DNA from: Flavobacteriaceae bacterium
Lineage (GTDB): Bacteria; Bacteroidota; Bacteroidia; Flavobacteriales; Flavobacteriaceae
Direction of reading: 5' to 3'
NCBI GenBank assembly: GCA_029238555.1
Contig: JAQWFV010000039.1
Coordinates: 1-8,439, forward strand
Length of the DNA: 8,439 nucleotides
The stretch's first letter is position 1, and each line of letters opens with the position of its first letter. Positions 1 through 8,244 of the stretch are shown one piece after another. Below the pieces are notes generated by a model. It was given only the letters and a program-made list of their open reading frames with translations, was not told where the DNA came from and ran no database searches. The position numbers and the translations under genes were made by a program.

Positions 1-2
1 CA

Positions 3-1439
3 GAAGAAGTAAAACCCTTTAATATTAACCAAAGTCTCAAGTATTATTACACCCTAGATGAGAACAATATATTCGCTTTTGAATCACAGCACCTCATCAA
101 AGATGAAGATCCTGTTTACAATGCCATTCTAGACAACAGCAGTGGGGTTAATCCTTATATGGTTACAGCAAACGCGATTGGATTCAACAGTGGCTTTTCT
201 GATTATAACATAGGGCAAAATAGAAGAATCAAGAGCAATCAATTAGACGCTAAGTTGGATTATTACCACATTATAAATTCAAAGAGCAATATTAATATTA
301 CCCTAGGAACCATTCTGAGCTACCAGCAATTCAACTCTACTATATTTCAATTTTTAGAAGACAATAGCCTACTGACTCCAAGCCCAAACTTCAATGAAGG
401 AAAGGCAAGCAATGACGTGAGTTATGCCTTTAAGGATTTTTATATAGGAGCACATTATAGGTTTAGGAATGGTAAATTCACCTTTACACCCGGTTTTTCT
501 GTACATGCTTACGGGAACAACAATACCCAATTTCAAGAAACTTTCACAGATAACTTCATAAAACTTCTGCCAGATTTTGAGACTAGAATTCAGTTAAAAA
601 AAGGAGAAAGCCTCACCTTTAACTACAATATGAGAAACCAATTTACAGACGTTACTCGTTTGGCCCAGGGATTGGTTTTAAACAATTACAACAGCATTCA
701 ATTTGGAAATCCAGACTTGCAAAATGCCCTGTCCAACAACTTGAGCTTGCTGTACAGCAGCTTTAACTTATTCAATTACACCAATGTATTTGTAAGGGCG
801 GCTTATTCGAATAATATTGACCAAATCAGAAGCCTTACAAACTTTGAAAATGTAATTAGAACCAGTACTTTTTTTAACTCTAGTTTTGCAGATGAAAACG
901 CCAATATTTTTGGGAGAATTCAAAGGACTTTTGGGAAAATTAGGGCCAGTTTTAACGCCAGCTTAAACTACAGTAAAATAAACCAGTTTATTCAAAATCA
1001 AGTATCCGTAAATGAAGGAATTACACAAACCTACACGCCCGGAATTCGCACCAATTTTAAGGTGGCACCTAATGTGAGTTTCAACTATAGGTATGGCGTA
1101 ACCACCAACAACCAAGGAAGCCGTAAAACTACTTTCACGAATCGCGCTCCATCCGTGAATTTTGATGCGTATATATTGAAAAAAATCACCTTTAGAACAG
1201 ATTACACCTATACCTCACAAGACATAGGAAATGGACAATCGCAATCTTTTCAAAATTGGAATGGAAATATTTCTTACAGAAAAGACAAAGATGCCAAATG
1301 GGAATACCAATTAAGCGGCACCAACCTACTCAACATAGATGCCCAAATTAGAAACAACGCCAATAATATTTCTGTCTTTACCTCGGAAACTTTCATTCAA
1401 CCAAGGTTTGTAACTTTTAGGTTTATTTACAGCTTATAA
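3..1439 (+). CDS. TonB-dependent-receptor-like outer-membrane beta-barrel protein, 3' part only
   Basis: The reading frame is open from the first bases of the window, so the gene starts upstream; 478 residues are visible, ending at TAA. The ATG at 159 is internal and should not be taken as the start. The visible part is made of alternating amphipathic strands rich in Asn, Tyr, Phe and Thr, separated by polar loops, as in the barrel of Bacteroidota TonB-dependent receptors and the related outer-membrane beta-barrel family. Recognisable stretches include LDAKLDYYHIINSKSNINIT (reading from about base 243), FRNGKFTFTPGFSVH, and a last strand ending FVTFRFIYSL, as expected for a barrel closing at the C-terminus. 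Full-length relatives have roughly 800-900 residues with an N-terminal carboxypeptidase-regulatory-like domain and often a plug; neither can be seen here. The likely role is uptake or binding at the outer membrane. The substrate cannot be inferred, and no SusD-like partner lies downstream. Confidence 0.85.
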   Translation, partial: EEVKPFNINQSLKYYYTLDENNIFAFESQHLIKDEDPVYNAILDNSSGVNPYMVTANAIGFNSGFSDYNIGQNRRIKSNQLDAKLDYYHIINSKSNINITLGTILSYQQFNSTIFQFLEDNSLLTPSPNFNEGKASNDVSYAFKDFYIGAHYRFRNGKFTFTPGFSVHAYGNNNTQFQETFTDNFIKLLPDFETRIQLKKGESLTFNYNMRNQFTDVTRLAQGLVLNNYNSIQFGNPDLQNALSNNLSLLYSSFNLFNYTNVFVRAAYSNNIDQIRSLTNFENVIRTSTFFNSSFADENANIFGRIQRTFGKIRASFNASLNYSKINQFIQNQVSVNEGITQTYTPGIRTNFKVAPNVSFNYRYGVTTNNQGSRKTTFTNRAPSVNFDAYILKKITFRTDYTYTSQDIGNGQSQSFQNWNGNISYRKDKDAKWEYQLSGTNLLNIDAQIRNNANNISVFTSETFIQPRFVTFRFIYSL

Positions 1440-1441
1440 AC

Positions 1442-1450
1442 TACCTTTGC
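1442..1450 (+). promoter_or_regulatory. Probable Bacteroidota -7 promoter box (TACCTTTGC)
   Basis: TACCTTTGC matches the Bacteroidota -7 consensus TAnnTTTG and lies only 3 bases before the ATG at 1454, inside the 14-base gap after the receptor gene. A box this close implies transcription starting at or next to the ATG, giving a leaderless or almost leaderless message; no Shine-Dalgarno sequence is present. The -33 element is not convincing: a TTTG lies at 1407-1410, which is further away than the usual spacing of about 20 bases. The call rests on the box and its position. Confidence 0.55.
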
Positions 1451-1453
1451 ACC

Positions 1454-3010
1454 ATGAGTGCACTCGTTCAAATTGTCATAAAACCTCAGCAGCAGGAAGA
1501 CCTAGAATTCATTTACCGCCTAGGACTTCAGAAGGCCAAACTACACCCGGATGAGGTAATAGATTGGCGCATTAGAAAACGTTCCTTAGACGCCAGGAAA
1601 GCGACTATTAAAATGAATGTACAGCTAGAGTTTTGGAAGGTGGGTGAAGTGAGGGAGCCAACGCAAGCCTGGAAAGCAAAAACAGTAGATCCAGAGAAAA
1701 AAATCGCTATTATTGGGGCAGGTCCCGCAGGATTATACGCTGCCCTGAGAGCCATAGAAGCAGGCATTACTCCAGTGGTGTTCGAAAGAGGAAAAGATGT
1801 GCGTGCGAGGAGACGGGATTTGGCCGCCATTAACAAAGAACAAACCGTGAATCCAGAATCCAATTATTGCTTTGGAGAAGGGGGTGCTGGAACCTATTCT
1901 GACGGTAAATTATACACTCGATCTAAAAAGAGGGGTAATGTACTTAAAGCCTTAGAGTGGTTGGTGCACTTTGGTGCCTCTGAAGACATTCTAGTGGAGG
2001 CACACCCTCATATTGGCACCAATAAATTACCCGCCATTATTACGGCCATGAGAGAAGCCGTAATTGCACACGGAGGCGCAGTGCATTTCAATGCCAAACT
2101 CACCGATATTAAAATAGAAAACAAGGCCGTTAAAGGACTCGAAATAAACGGAGATACTTGGCATAACTTTTCAGAAGTAGTCTTAGCTACTGGACACTCC
2201 GCAAGAGATATTTTTTACCTACTTCATAAAAGAGGGGTCACTATAGCCGCCAAACCCTTTGCATTAGGGGTTCGTGTAGAACACGCCCAAGAATTAATCA
2301 ATGACATTCAATACCATGGAGACCATCAAAACCCCTATCTACCCCCGGCGTCTTACGCATTAGTGGAACAGGTAGACGGCATGGGCGTCTATTCTTTTTG
2401 CATGTGTCCGGGAGGCATTATTGCCCCCTGTGCCACCGAAAAGGAAGAAGTAGTGACCAATGGTTGGAGCCCAAGCAAGCGAAACAATCCCTATGCCAAC
2501 TCCGGTATTGTGGTGAGCGTTGCTCCGGAAGACTTGCCCAATTACAAGGAGAATGATCCTTTTATATGCCTCGATTTTCAGAAAAAAGTGGAGTATGACT
2601 GCTGGGTTGCTGGAGGTAAAACACAGCAAGTACCCGCCCAGAGAATGGTAGATTTCGTTGAGGGTAAAACCTCTACGGATTTTCCAAAAACCTCCTATCA
2701 GCCTGGGATTGTGAGTGTAAATTTGGCAGAAGTACTGCCACCACTGATTGCAAAAAGACTACAAAAGGCATTTGTAAAATTTGGACGTAAAATGAAAGGC
2801 TATTACACCAACAATGCGGTCTTACACGCACCTGAAAGCAGGACCTCCTCCCCTGTATCTATTCCTAGACATCCCGACAGCTTAGAACACATAGCTATTA
2901 AAGGACTGTATCCCTGTGGAGAGGGAGCGGGCTACGCTGGTGGTATTATATCTGCCGCTATAGACGGTATTAATTGTGTAGACGCGATTGCCCAAAAATG
3001 GGATTTGTAG
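1454..3010 (+). CDS. FAD-dependent oxidoreductase, COG2509-type (NAD(P)/FAD-dependent dehydrogenase family)
   Basis: A complete 518-residue cytosolic flavoprotein with no signal peptide or membrane segment. An N-terminal domain of about 80 residues contains the family-typical RKRSLDARKATIK (residues 41-53). A dinucleotide-binding Rossmann fold follows, with IIGAGPAG at 86-93 and an acidic strand end FERG at 110-113 that would bind the FAD ribose. Other conserved blocks are FGEGGAGTYSDGKL (140-152), VEAHPHIGTNKLP (181-193), LATGHSARD (244-252), the cysteine pair in FCMCPGG (315-321), and a C-terminal FAD-contacting CGEGAGYAGGI (488-498). Length and motif order fit uncharacterised FAD-dependent dehydrogenases of COG2509. 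No physiological substrate is established for this group, so none is assigned. The start is supported by the family-like N-terminus and by the promoter box just ahead of the ATG. The gene sits 14 bases after the receptor gene, so read-through from it is also possible. Its 3' end faces the efflux operon. Confidence 0.9.
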   Translation: MSALVQIVIKPQQQEDLEFIYRLGLQKAKLHPDEVIDWRIRKRSLDARKATIKMNVQLEFWKVGEVREPTQAWKAKTVDPEKKIAIIGAGPAGLYAALRAIEAGITPVVFERGKDVRARRRDLAAINKEQTVNPESNYCFGEGGAGTYSDGKLYTRSKKRGNVLKALEWLVHFGASEDILVEAHPHIGTNKLPAIITAMREAVIAHGGAVHFNAKLTDIKIENKAVKGLEINGDTWHNFSEVVLATGHSARDIFYLLHKRGVTIAAKPFALGVRVEHAQELINDIQYHGDHQNPYLPPASYALVEQVDGMGVYSFCMCPGGIIAPCATEKEEVVTNGWSPSKRNNPYANSGIVVSVAPEDLPNYKENDPFICLDFQKKVEYDCWVAGGKTQQVPAQRMVDFVEGKTSTDFPKTSYQPGIVSVNLAEVLPPLIAKRLQKAFVKFGRKMKGYYTNNAVLHAPESRTSSPVSIPRHPDSLEHIAIKGLYPCGEGAGYAGGIISAAIDGINCVDAIAQKWDL

Positions 3011-3020
3011 GCCTGATCTT
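3011..3020. other. 10-base gap between convergent stops, no visible terminator
   Basis: The TAG of the oxidoreductase gene (3008-3010) and the TAA of the TolC-like gene (complement of 3021-3023) are separated by only GCCTGATCTT. I find no GC-rich stem followed by a T tract on either strand around 2990-3040. The only symmetry is the short palindromes AGGCCT and TTTTAAAA. The two opposing transcripts may therefore overlap at their 3' ends. Confidence 0.5.
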
Positions 3021-4367
3021 TTAAAATTCGGTATTTAATAATTGCCCCGAAAGTTGCAACAACGCATACTCTGCTAATTTTGCATTGTATTTGGCCGCAT
3101 TGCTACTGGTCTCTGCGTTCAACAAATTCAACTGTGCCTGTCTGAATTCAATGGCGGTAATGGTACCCAACGCATATTGCTCCTCGGTACGCTTAAAATT
3201 GACCGCAGATGTTTTCACCAGTTCCTCTTGAAGGGCAAAAATAGAGAGGCTATTCTCATACACCTGCCAAGCATTCATGAGGTCTCTTTCAAAACTCAAA
3301 TCTTGTTGTGCCTTTAAAATTTCCTGGTTATCTAGGGCTAATTTGGCATTTTTTATCCTGGTAAGGGTTTGGCCTCCACTAAATAAATTCCAGGTGAGAT
3401 TGGCCCCTAAAGCAATATTGTAGTTGGTGTTATTGGTACCAGGAAAAAAAGCCGATGCCGCACTTTGGTTTAAGTTCCAACCATAACTACCCGTGAGACC
3501 CACCCTAGGTAAAAAACCAGACTGACTCACCTTTAGATCGTATTCGTTTATCCTTGTATTGGTCTGGGCGAGCAATAACTGAACATTGTTCTGCTTGGCT
3601 CCAGCTAGGAGTGCCTCTACCCTTTGCATGGGCAAGAAAACCACGCTGGTGTCTACCCTATAATCCTCTTGAAGGTCTCCGTTAATCAATACTCCGAGGT
3701 CTCGTTTTGCAGTACCTAAATTTTGTTGAGCGTTCAATAGTGAAATACTGTCATTAGCCACATCTACAGCGGCATTTAATACGGCTAATTTATTGGTCTG
3801 CCCCAATTCAAAAGCGTATTGCGCTCTAGTGAGCCTTCGCTTAGAAAGCGTCAAAATATTTTCCAACACCGTCTTGTTCTCTGACAACTGAGCTACCCTG
3901 AAATACACAGAAAAAAGCTGAATTACGGTGTTCTCAATGGTCTCTCTTAGTTGTAATTCACTTAGGGCGTACCTGCTTTTTAGTGCCTTGTAATTATAAC
4001 GCCTACCCATACCGTCAAACAAGGTATAATTCACCTGTACCCCTGCATTGTAACGCTGTGCTTCTGCCTGATCTAAAACTACATTAGGCCTTGGCGTTCC
4101 GTCTGCTAATATTTGTCCAGGAAATTCTATGGTACTATTGTCCTGGTTGTAATTTGCTGCAGATGTAGCAGAGACAGAAGGCAAAAAACCGCTGTTTAAA
4201 ATAGCAGCATTATTCTTTGCAATATTGAGCTGATTTCTAGATACTTGAATCCCGAAGTTTTTATCTAAGGCTGCAGAAAATGCGGCTTCTTTATCTAAAC
4301 GAGTGATTTGTGCTTGAACGCTCCATGCGCCAAGAGAACAAAATAAAAATAGCAAACTCCTTTTCAT
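3021..4367 (-). CDS. TolC-like outer-membrane efflux channel protein
   Basis: A complete 448-residue outer-membrane factor for the exporter encoded just upstream. The N-terminus is a clear Sec signal peptide: MKRS, a hydrophobic core, and a likely cleavage after SVQA near residue 19. The mature part shows the twofold internal repeat of the family. SGFLPSVSATSAANYN (59-74) corresponds to SGFLPRVGLTGSYGWNLN (283-300), and YTLFDGMGRRYNYKAL (114-129) to WNLFSGGQTLTRIKNAKL (326-343). Each pair is a barrel-forming strand region followed by long helices rich in Ala, Gln, Leu and Asn, which would build the periplasmic tunnel. Length is normal for the family (about 420-480). The ATG lies 5 bases after the pump's TAA with no strong Shine-Dalgarno sequence (only AGAAA nearby), so translation is probably coupled to the pump. 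It is expected to trimerise and dock with the adaptor and pump. The substrate is unknown. Confidence 0.93.
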   Translation of the reverse strand: MKRSLLFLFCSLGAWSVQAQITRLDKEAAFSAALDKNFGIQVSRNQLNIAKNNAAILNSGFLPSVSATSAANYNQDNSTIEFPGQILADGTPRPNVVLDQAEAQRYNAGVQVNYTLFDGMGRRYNYKALKSRYALSELQLRETIENTVIQLFSVYFRVAQLSENKTVLENILTLSKRRLTRAQYAFELGQTNKLAVLNAAVDVANDSISLLNAQQNLGTAKRDLGVLINGDLQEDYRVDTSVVFLPMQRVEALLAGAKQNNVQLLLAQTNTRINEYDLKVSQSGFLPRVGLTGSYGWNLNQSAASAFFPGTNNTNYNIALGANLTWNLFSGGQTLTRIKNAKLALDNQEILKAQQDLSFERDLMNAWQVYENSLSIFALQEELVKTSAVNFKRTEEQYALGTITAIEFRQAQLNLLNAETSSNAAKYNAKLAEYALLQLSGQLLNTEF

Positions 4368-4372
4368 AATAC

Positions 4373-7300
4373 TTATTTCTCAGTTAATTGAGGGCCTTCT
4401 TCTAAATCTTTTGCTTCTTGTACCTCCAGCACAGCTCTTTCTACAGATTCTTTAGTAGGCATATTTCCGGACCACAACCATTTAACAGTTGTTTTTAAAC
4501 TGTTATTAAAGGACAAGAACACCGGAAGTAATACAAGGGTCAGAAGGGTAGCGAATCCTATTCCGTAGGCAATTGAAATGGCCATAGGCTTTAAAAATTG
4601 CGCCTGTCTGCTCTTTTCTAAAAGTAAGGGGGCCAATCCTGCTATGGTTGTTATAGAAGTTAAGAAAATGGCCCTGAATCGAGATTTTCCAGCCTCTAAT
4701 AGTGCGGTGTCAAAGGGCATCCCCTCTTTGAGGTTGGTGTTAAAACGACCAATGAGCACCAAACCATCATTCACCATAATTCCAATCAAAGCAATAATTC
4801 CTAAAAGAGAAATAATATTGATGGGGAAATTGTGAATCCAATGCCCCCAAGCTACTGCTGTTAGACTGATAGGCACCATAATCATTAACAACAAGGGCTG
4901 TGTATAACTTCTAAAAGTAAAGGCAATGGTGAGGTATATGAGAAATAAAATAGGAATCCCGGCCTTGTTTAAAGACTTGGTCAGTTTATTTGCTTCCCTG
5001 TTCTGGCCTTCATAAGAAGGACTGACAGAAGGGTATTTAGCTTGAATATCTGGCATGATATGAAGCTTTATCTCTTCCATAATATCACTGCCACTAGTGG
5101 TATTTGGATTTTTTAAATCTGCAGAAACCTGAATTTCTCTTCTCCCGTCTAAGTGGTTTATAGACACATCTCCTCTTTCAATGCGGTAAGAAGCAATTTC
5201 TCTTAGCGGTACTTTTGCCCCACTTGGTGTTTGAATCCTCATGTCTTCTAAATTGGAAATAGAAGACCTATCCTCCTTGTTGTAGCGAACCCAAACCCTA
5301 ATTTCATCCTGACCTCTTTGAAAACGCTGTGCCTGTGCGCCAAAAAATCCTGAACGAACCTGAGCCATAACGTTTCTAACATCTAAACCTAATACATAGG
5401 CATTGTCTTTGAGTTCTAGCCTAATTTCCTTTATTCCTGCCGGATCATTATCTACTACATCTTTGAGAAGATCATTCTCTACCAGAGCTGTTTTGAGCTC
5501 TCGCTTGGCTGCTTTGAGTTCGTCTATATTGTTTCCTAAAAGCGATACAGATACCGGGCTTCCTCCGAAATTACCTCCTGAACCGTAAATCAATTGTTCT
5601 ACCCCAATTACTGGGCCAACGAGTTCCGCCAATCGCGTAGTAACCATGTCTGCCCTTATATTGTCTGGACGCTCTTCTCCGGGTAATAAGTTAATCTCTA
5701 GACTGGCCCTAGAAGCACCAGGACCTATGGTCTTAATGGTGTTTTCAAATAAAGGTTTTCCTTCTGGCTGCAAGTATTTTTCTGTGAGCTCTCGGTTCAC
5801 TACAGCAGATTTTTCTTCAATAATACTGATAATGGAATCGGTTATTTTTTCATTAGTCCCATTGGGCATAACCAAGGTAATTTGAACCCTATCACTCGCT
5901 ATTCTGGGGAAAAAAGCAGTTTTAATTATCCCACCTCCTACAGAGCCTACTGTGAGAATTAAGGCCATTATAAATAGGGCAAAGGTGAAAAACTTGTGCT
6001 TTAAGGAAAAATCAAGGACAGGAGCGTACAAAGTATCTCTCATCCAATTCATGAGCTTTTCGCCCATGGCATTAAAGCCTCTGAGTTTAGCAAACACGCT
6101 AGCCAAACCATCTTTAGGCGTTTTATCTAAAGGCTGTAATGCTTTAGAGTGGGCCAAGTGGGCGGGAAGTATAATCAATGCCTCTACCAAAGACACCACC
6201 AAAGTAAGTATTACAATCACGGAGACCTCTCCAAAGAACTCTCCTATTCTACTGTCTAAAAACAAGAAAATAGAAAAGGCCAAAACAGTCGTTATAATCG
6301 CAGATATAATTGGAGGAATAACCTCTAGAATACCATCAATAGCTGCTTGTACTGGTTTTTTCCCTCGTTCGTAATGCTGGTAGATGTTTTCTGCAATCAC
6401 TATACCGTCGTCTACAAGAATTCCAATTACAATGATCATTCCAAATAGAGACAATACATTAATAGTCACATTAAATAATCCTGCAAAAGCAAACATTCCC
6501 AAGAAAGCCACTGGTAAACCAAAAGCCACCCAAAAAGCCAACCTAGTATTCAAAAACAGGGACAAGAAGAACAAGACCAATAACATCCCCTGCCAGGCAT
6601 TTTTAACCAACAATTCTGTTCGTTGGGTCAATGTGATGGATTGATCACTCAATACGCTTAAATGCACCCCATCGTGAGTTTGGTTGTATTGAAGGGCGTA
6701 TTCTTTTATTTTAGTTGCAGTAGAGATTAAATCTTCTGTATTGGTACTATTAATAGTAATATTAACCGCTTCTTCTCTGTCGTAAAAAGTGGCGTTGGGA
6801 GACTCCGCAAAACGGTCTCTTATTTCAGCAACTTCGCTTAGTCGAACCAATGTTCCATTAGACTGAGTGGTCACTATAAGATTAGAAAGCTCCTTTCCAA
6901 AATAGTATTTGTTATTTGCCCTGATGAGAAAATCTTCTTCTGCTGTTTTAACTGTTCCTCCAGTAATGAGTAGGTTTGCATTTGCCACAGCTTGTGCCAC
7001 CTCTGTAAAACTTAAATTATAGGCCAATAGTTGGCTTTCATTTACGGCAATTTCTATTTCTTCTTGGGGGTAACCAGACACGATTATCTGAGAAATTCCC
7101 TCCATCCCTCTAATATCGTTTTCAATTCCTCTCCCCAATTGTTTCAAGGTCTGTAGAGGAACATTCTTACCGCTTAATGCCAAAGAGATCGTTGGTCTAA
7201 CTACTTCTTGTTTGGCCACAACTAAGGGTTCCATACCTGTTGGATATGAGGGCACCCTGTCTACGGCATTCTTTACTTCCAAGAGCATAAAATCTATGTC

Positions 7301-7600
7301 CAGCCCTTTTTCTATCTCTACGGTAATTCTACCGCTGTTTTCGTTAGCTACTGCAGTAACTCGGTCTACCCCTTGTAAGCCTTTTAAGTTGTCTTCTATT
7401 TTTAGTACCACACCCTCTTCTATCTCTAAAGGAGACGCTCCAGGATAGGTGATACTAATTTGTATAATCTTAGATTCTGTCAAAGGGAAGAAGGAAGATT
7501 TCAAAGCCTTTGCCCCAAAAATTCCAAAAAGAAAAAACGCCAGTACAAAAATATTGACCGCTACTTGGTATTTGATAAAATAGGCTACTAATTTTCTCAT
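4373..7600 (-). CDS. RND-family efflux pump, inner-membrane permease subunit (AcrB-like, HAE type)
   Basis: A complete 1075-residue proton-driven exporter. TM1 is at about 11-31, the first porter domain at about 40-330, TM2-TM6 at about 336-478, TM7 at about 537-556, the second porter domain at about 565-870, and TM8-TM12 at about 880-1029. An acidic cytoplasmic tail follows (1031-1075). The twofold repeat is visible: TM1 and TM7 are each followed by a TAFFP/SSFFP-like step (35-39, 561-565). TM4 carries the paired aspartates D397-D398 in GILVDDGIVIAENIY, the proton-relay signature. TM10 reads GIMVNDGLVLIGRF (940-953), with Asn944 where AcrB has Lys940. The TM4 motif fits the hydrophobe/amphiphile group rather than heavy-metal pumps, but the substrate is not predictable. 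The start ATG overlaps the adaptor stop by ATGA, which implies translational coupling. Its first 36 codons are duplicated at the right edge of the window. Confidence 0.95.
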   Translation of the reverse strand: MRKLVAYFIKYQVAVNIFVLAFFLFGIFGAKALKSSFFPLTESKIIQISITYPGASPLEIEEGVVLKIEDNLKGLQGVDRVTAVANENSGRITVEIEKGLDIDFMLLEVKNAVDRVPSYPTGMEPLVVAKQEVVRPTISLALSGKNVPLQTLKQLGRGIENDIRGMEGISQIIVSGYPQEEIEIAVNESQLLAYNLSFTEVAQAVANANLLITGGTVKTAEEDFLIRANNKYYFGKELSNLIVTTQSNGTLVRLSEVAEIRDRFAESPNATFYDREEAVNITINSTNTEDLISTATKIKEYALQYNQTHDGVHLSVLSDQSITLTQRTELLVKNAWQGMLLVLFFLSLFLNTRLAFWVAFGLPVAFLGMFAFAGLFNVTINVLSLFGMIIVIGILVDDGIVIAENIYQHYERGKKPVQAAIDGILEVIPPIISAIITTVLAFSIFLFLDSRIGEFFGEVSVIVILTLVVSLVEALIILPAHLAHSKALQPLDKTPKDGLASVFAKLRGFNAMGEKLMNWMRDTLYAPVLDFSLKHKFFTFALFIMALILTVGSVGGGIIKTAFFPRIASDRVQITLVMPNGTNEKITDSIISIIEEKSAVVNRELTEKYLQPEGKPLFENTIKTIGPGASRASLEINLLPGEERPDNIRADMVTTRLAELVGPVIGVEQLIYGSGGNFGGSPVSVSLLGNNIDELKAAKRELKTALVENDLLKDVVDNDPAGIKEIRLELKDNAYVLGLDVRNVMAQVRSGFFGAQAQRFQRGQDEIRVWVRYNKEDRSSISNLEDMRIQTPSGAKVPLREIASYRIERGDVSINHLDGRREIQVSADLKNPNTTSGSDIMEEIKLHIMPDIQAKYPSVSPSYEGQNREANKLTKSLNKAGIPILFLIYLTIAFTFRSYTQPLLLMIMVPISLTAVAWGHWIHNFPINIISLLGIIALIGIMVNDGLVLIGRFNTNLKEGMPFDTALLEAGKSRFRAIFLTSITTIAGLAPLLLEKSRQAQFLKPMAISIAYGIGFATLLTLVLLPVFLSFNNSLKTTVKWLWSGNMPTKESVERAVLEVQEAKDLEEGPQLTEK

Positions 7601-7683
7601 CTAATGGGATTTACGGTCATACCTTCATAAGCTCCTAAAAGTGGCTTAGCTAAAATTTCAAGGCCTTCAGGAATTCCAGCAAC
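7493..7683. repeat. Direct repeat, left copy (191 bp), adaptor end plus pump start
   Basis: It matches 8249-8439 in the same orientation over 191 bases with two differences and no gaps: 7502 C against 8258 T, and 7544 T against 8300 C (about 99% identity). It spans the last 28 codons of the adaptor and the first 36 codons of the intact pump. The match stops sharply at 7493, where the two copies diverge completely. Confidence 0.97.
7597..7600 (-). promoter_or_regulatory. ATGA start/stop overlap coupling adaptor to pump
   Basis: On the minus strand the pump's ATG (7600-7598) overlaps the adaptor's TGA (7599-7597). The preceding sequence, CCGTAAATCCCATTAG, has no Shine-Dalgarno-like purine run, so the pump is most likely translated by ribosomes terminating on the adaptor. 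The same ATGA is repeated at 8353-8356. Confidence 0.75.
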
Positions 7684-8244
7684 AACCACTTGGCCCTCTG
7701 AATAATGTAAGGGTGTCACTTGAATTGCCTTTAGCGTATTGTTCTCTACAGCAAAGACCGTATTGGCTTCACTGATTAATGCCCTTGGAAGAGAGATGGC
7801 ATTTTGAAGGGTATTCCCTGCTAAAATTGCTTTGAGGTATACGCCTTCGTATAAATTAGGATCATTAATCTCTATAGTGACCGCTGTAGTCTGTGTGCTT
7901 GGATCTACTTTTGCATTCAAACGAACCACTTTGCCCGTAAATGCTTGGTTTCCCTCCATATTAGATAATGAAACTGTAGCACCTTGATTTAATTTCAATG
8001 CATAAGATTTTGGAATAGATACCATGAGTTCATACAAACCAGGCTGAATAAACTCCCCCAGTTTTTGTCCAGATCTCACTAAGGTACCTTCTGTGACTAA
8101 CGCCTCTGTAAGTACTCCATTAAAAGGTGCCCTTACTTGGTATTTAGAGAGTCTTTGCTCTAAATTTTTAACGCTGTAATACGCCCCCAATACGCCCCTA
8201 CCCGAAACAAATAATTTCAGGTTTTCATCTGACATCTCAGGCAT
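7597..8244 (-). CDS. RND efflux periplasmic adaptor (MFP/HlyD family), N-terminally truncated by the duplication junction
   Basis: This encodes 215 residues from ATG 8244, against roughly 350-390 for complete adaptors. What remains is the second half of a complete protein: the end of the alpha-hairpin (LGAYYSVKNLEQRLSKY, about 19-35), the second half of the lipoyl/barrel-sandwich domain (VRAPFNGVLTEALVTEGTL, 37-55, then SGQKLGEF), the beta-barrel (about 71-150) and the membrane-proximal domain up to GMTVNPIR. The signal peptide or lipid anchor, the first lipoyl half and the first hairpin helix are missing. In this frame homology-like sequence continues upstream only as L-P-D before reaching a TAA at 8257-8259. 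There the DNA switches to a second copy of the pump's 5' end at 8249. Met1 is therefore probably not a natural start. Without export signal and hairpin the product is unlikely to work; the functional adaptor is probably the copy running out of the window. If the join is an assembly artefact, this is simply the 3' part of the normal adaptor gene. Confidence 0.8.
   Translation of the reverse strand: MPEMSDENLKLFVSGRGVLGAYYSVKNLEQRLSKYQVRAPFNGVLTEALVTEGTLVRSGQKLGEFIQPGLYELMVSIPKSYALKLNQGATVSLSNMEGNQAFTGKVVRLNAKVDPSTQTTAVTIEINDPNLYEGVYLKAILAGNTLQNAISLPRALISEANTVFAVENNTLKAIQVTPLHYSEGQVVVAGIPEGLEILAKPLLGAYEGMTVNPIR

Noticed and set aside
159..161. ATG at 159 as the start of the outer-membrane barrel gene
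   Set aside because: The same frame is open back to base 3 and encodes receptor-like sequence (for example LDENNIFAFESQHLI), so the ATG is internal and the gene is cut by the window edge.
904..911. TATTTTTG as a second TAnnTTTG promoter box
   Set aside because: It is inside the receptor coding sequence with no gene starting downstream; in AT-rich DNA such matches are expected by chance.
1528..1863. 111-codon minus-strand frame opposite the oxidoreductase (and a similar one at 2360-2629)
   Set aside because: Antisense to the conserved Rossmann region and the Cys-pair region of the flavoprotein; no independent promoter, ribosome site or family resemblance.
5952..6374. 140-codon plus-strand open frame opposite the pump gene
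   Set aside because: It lies wholly antisense to strongly conserved RND transmembrane sequence, shows no recognisable motif, and is one of several such frames created by the codon usage of the real gene.
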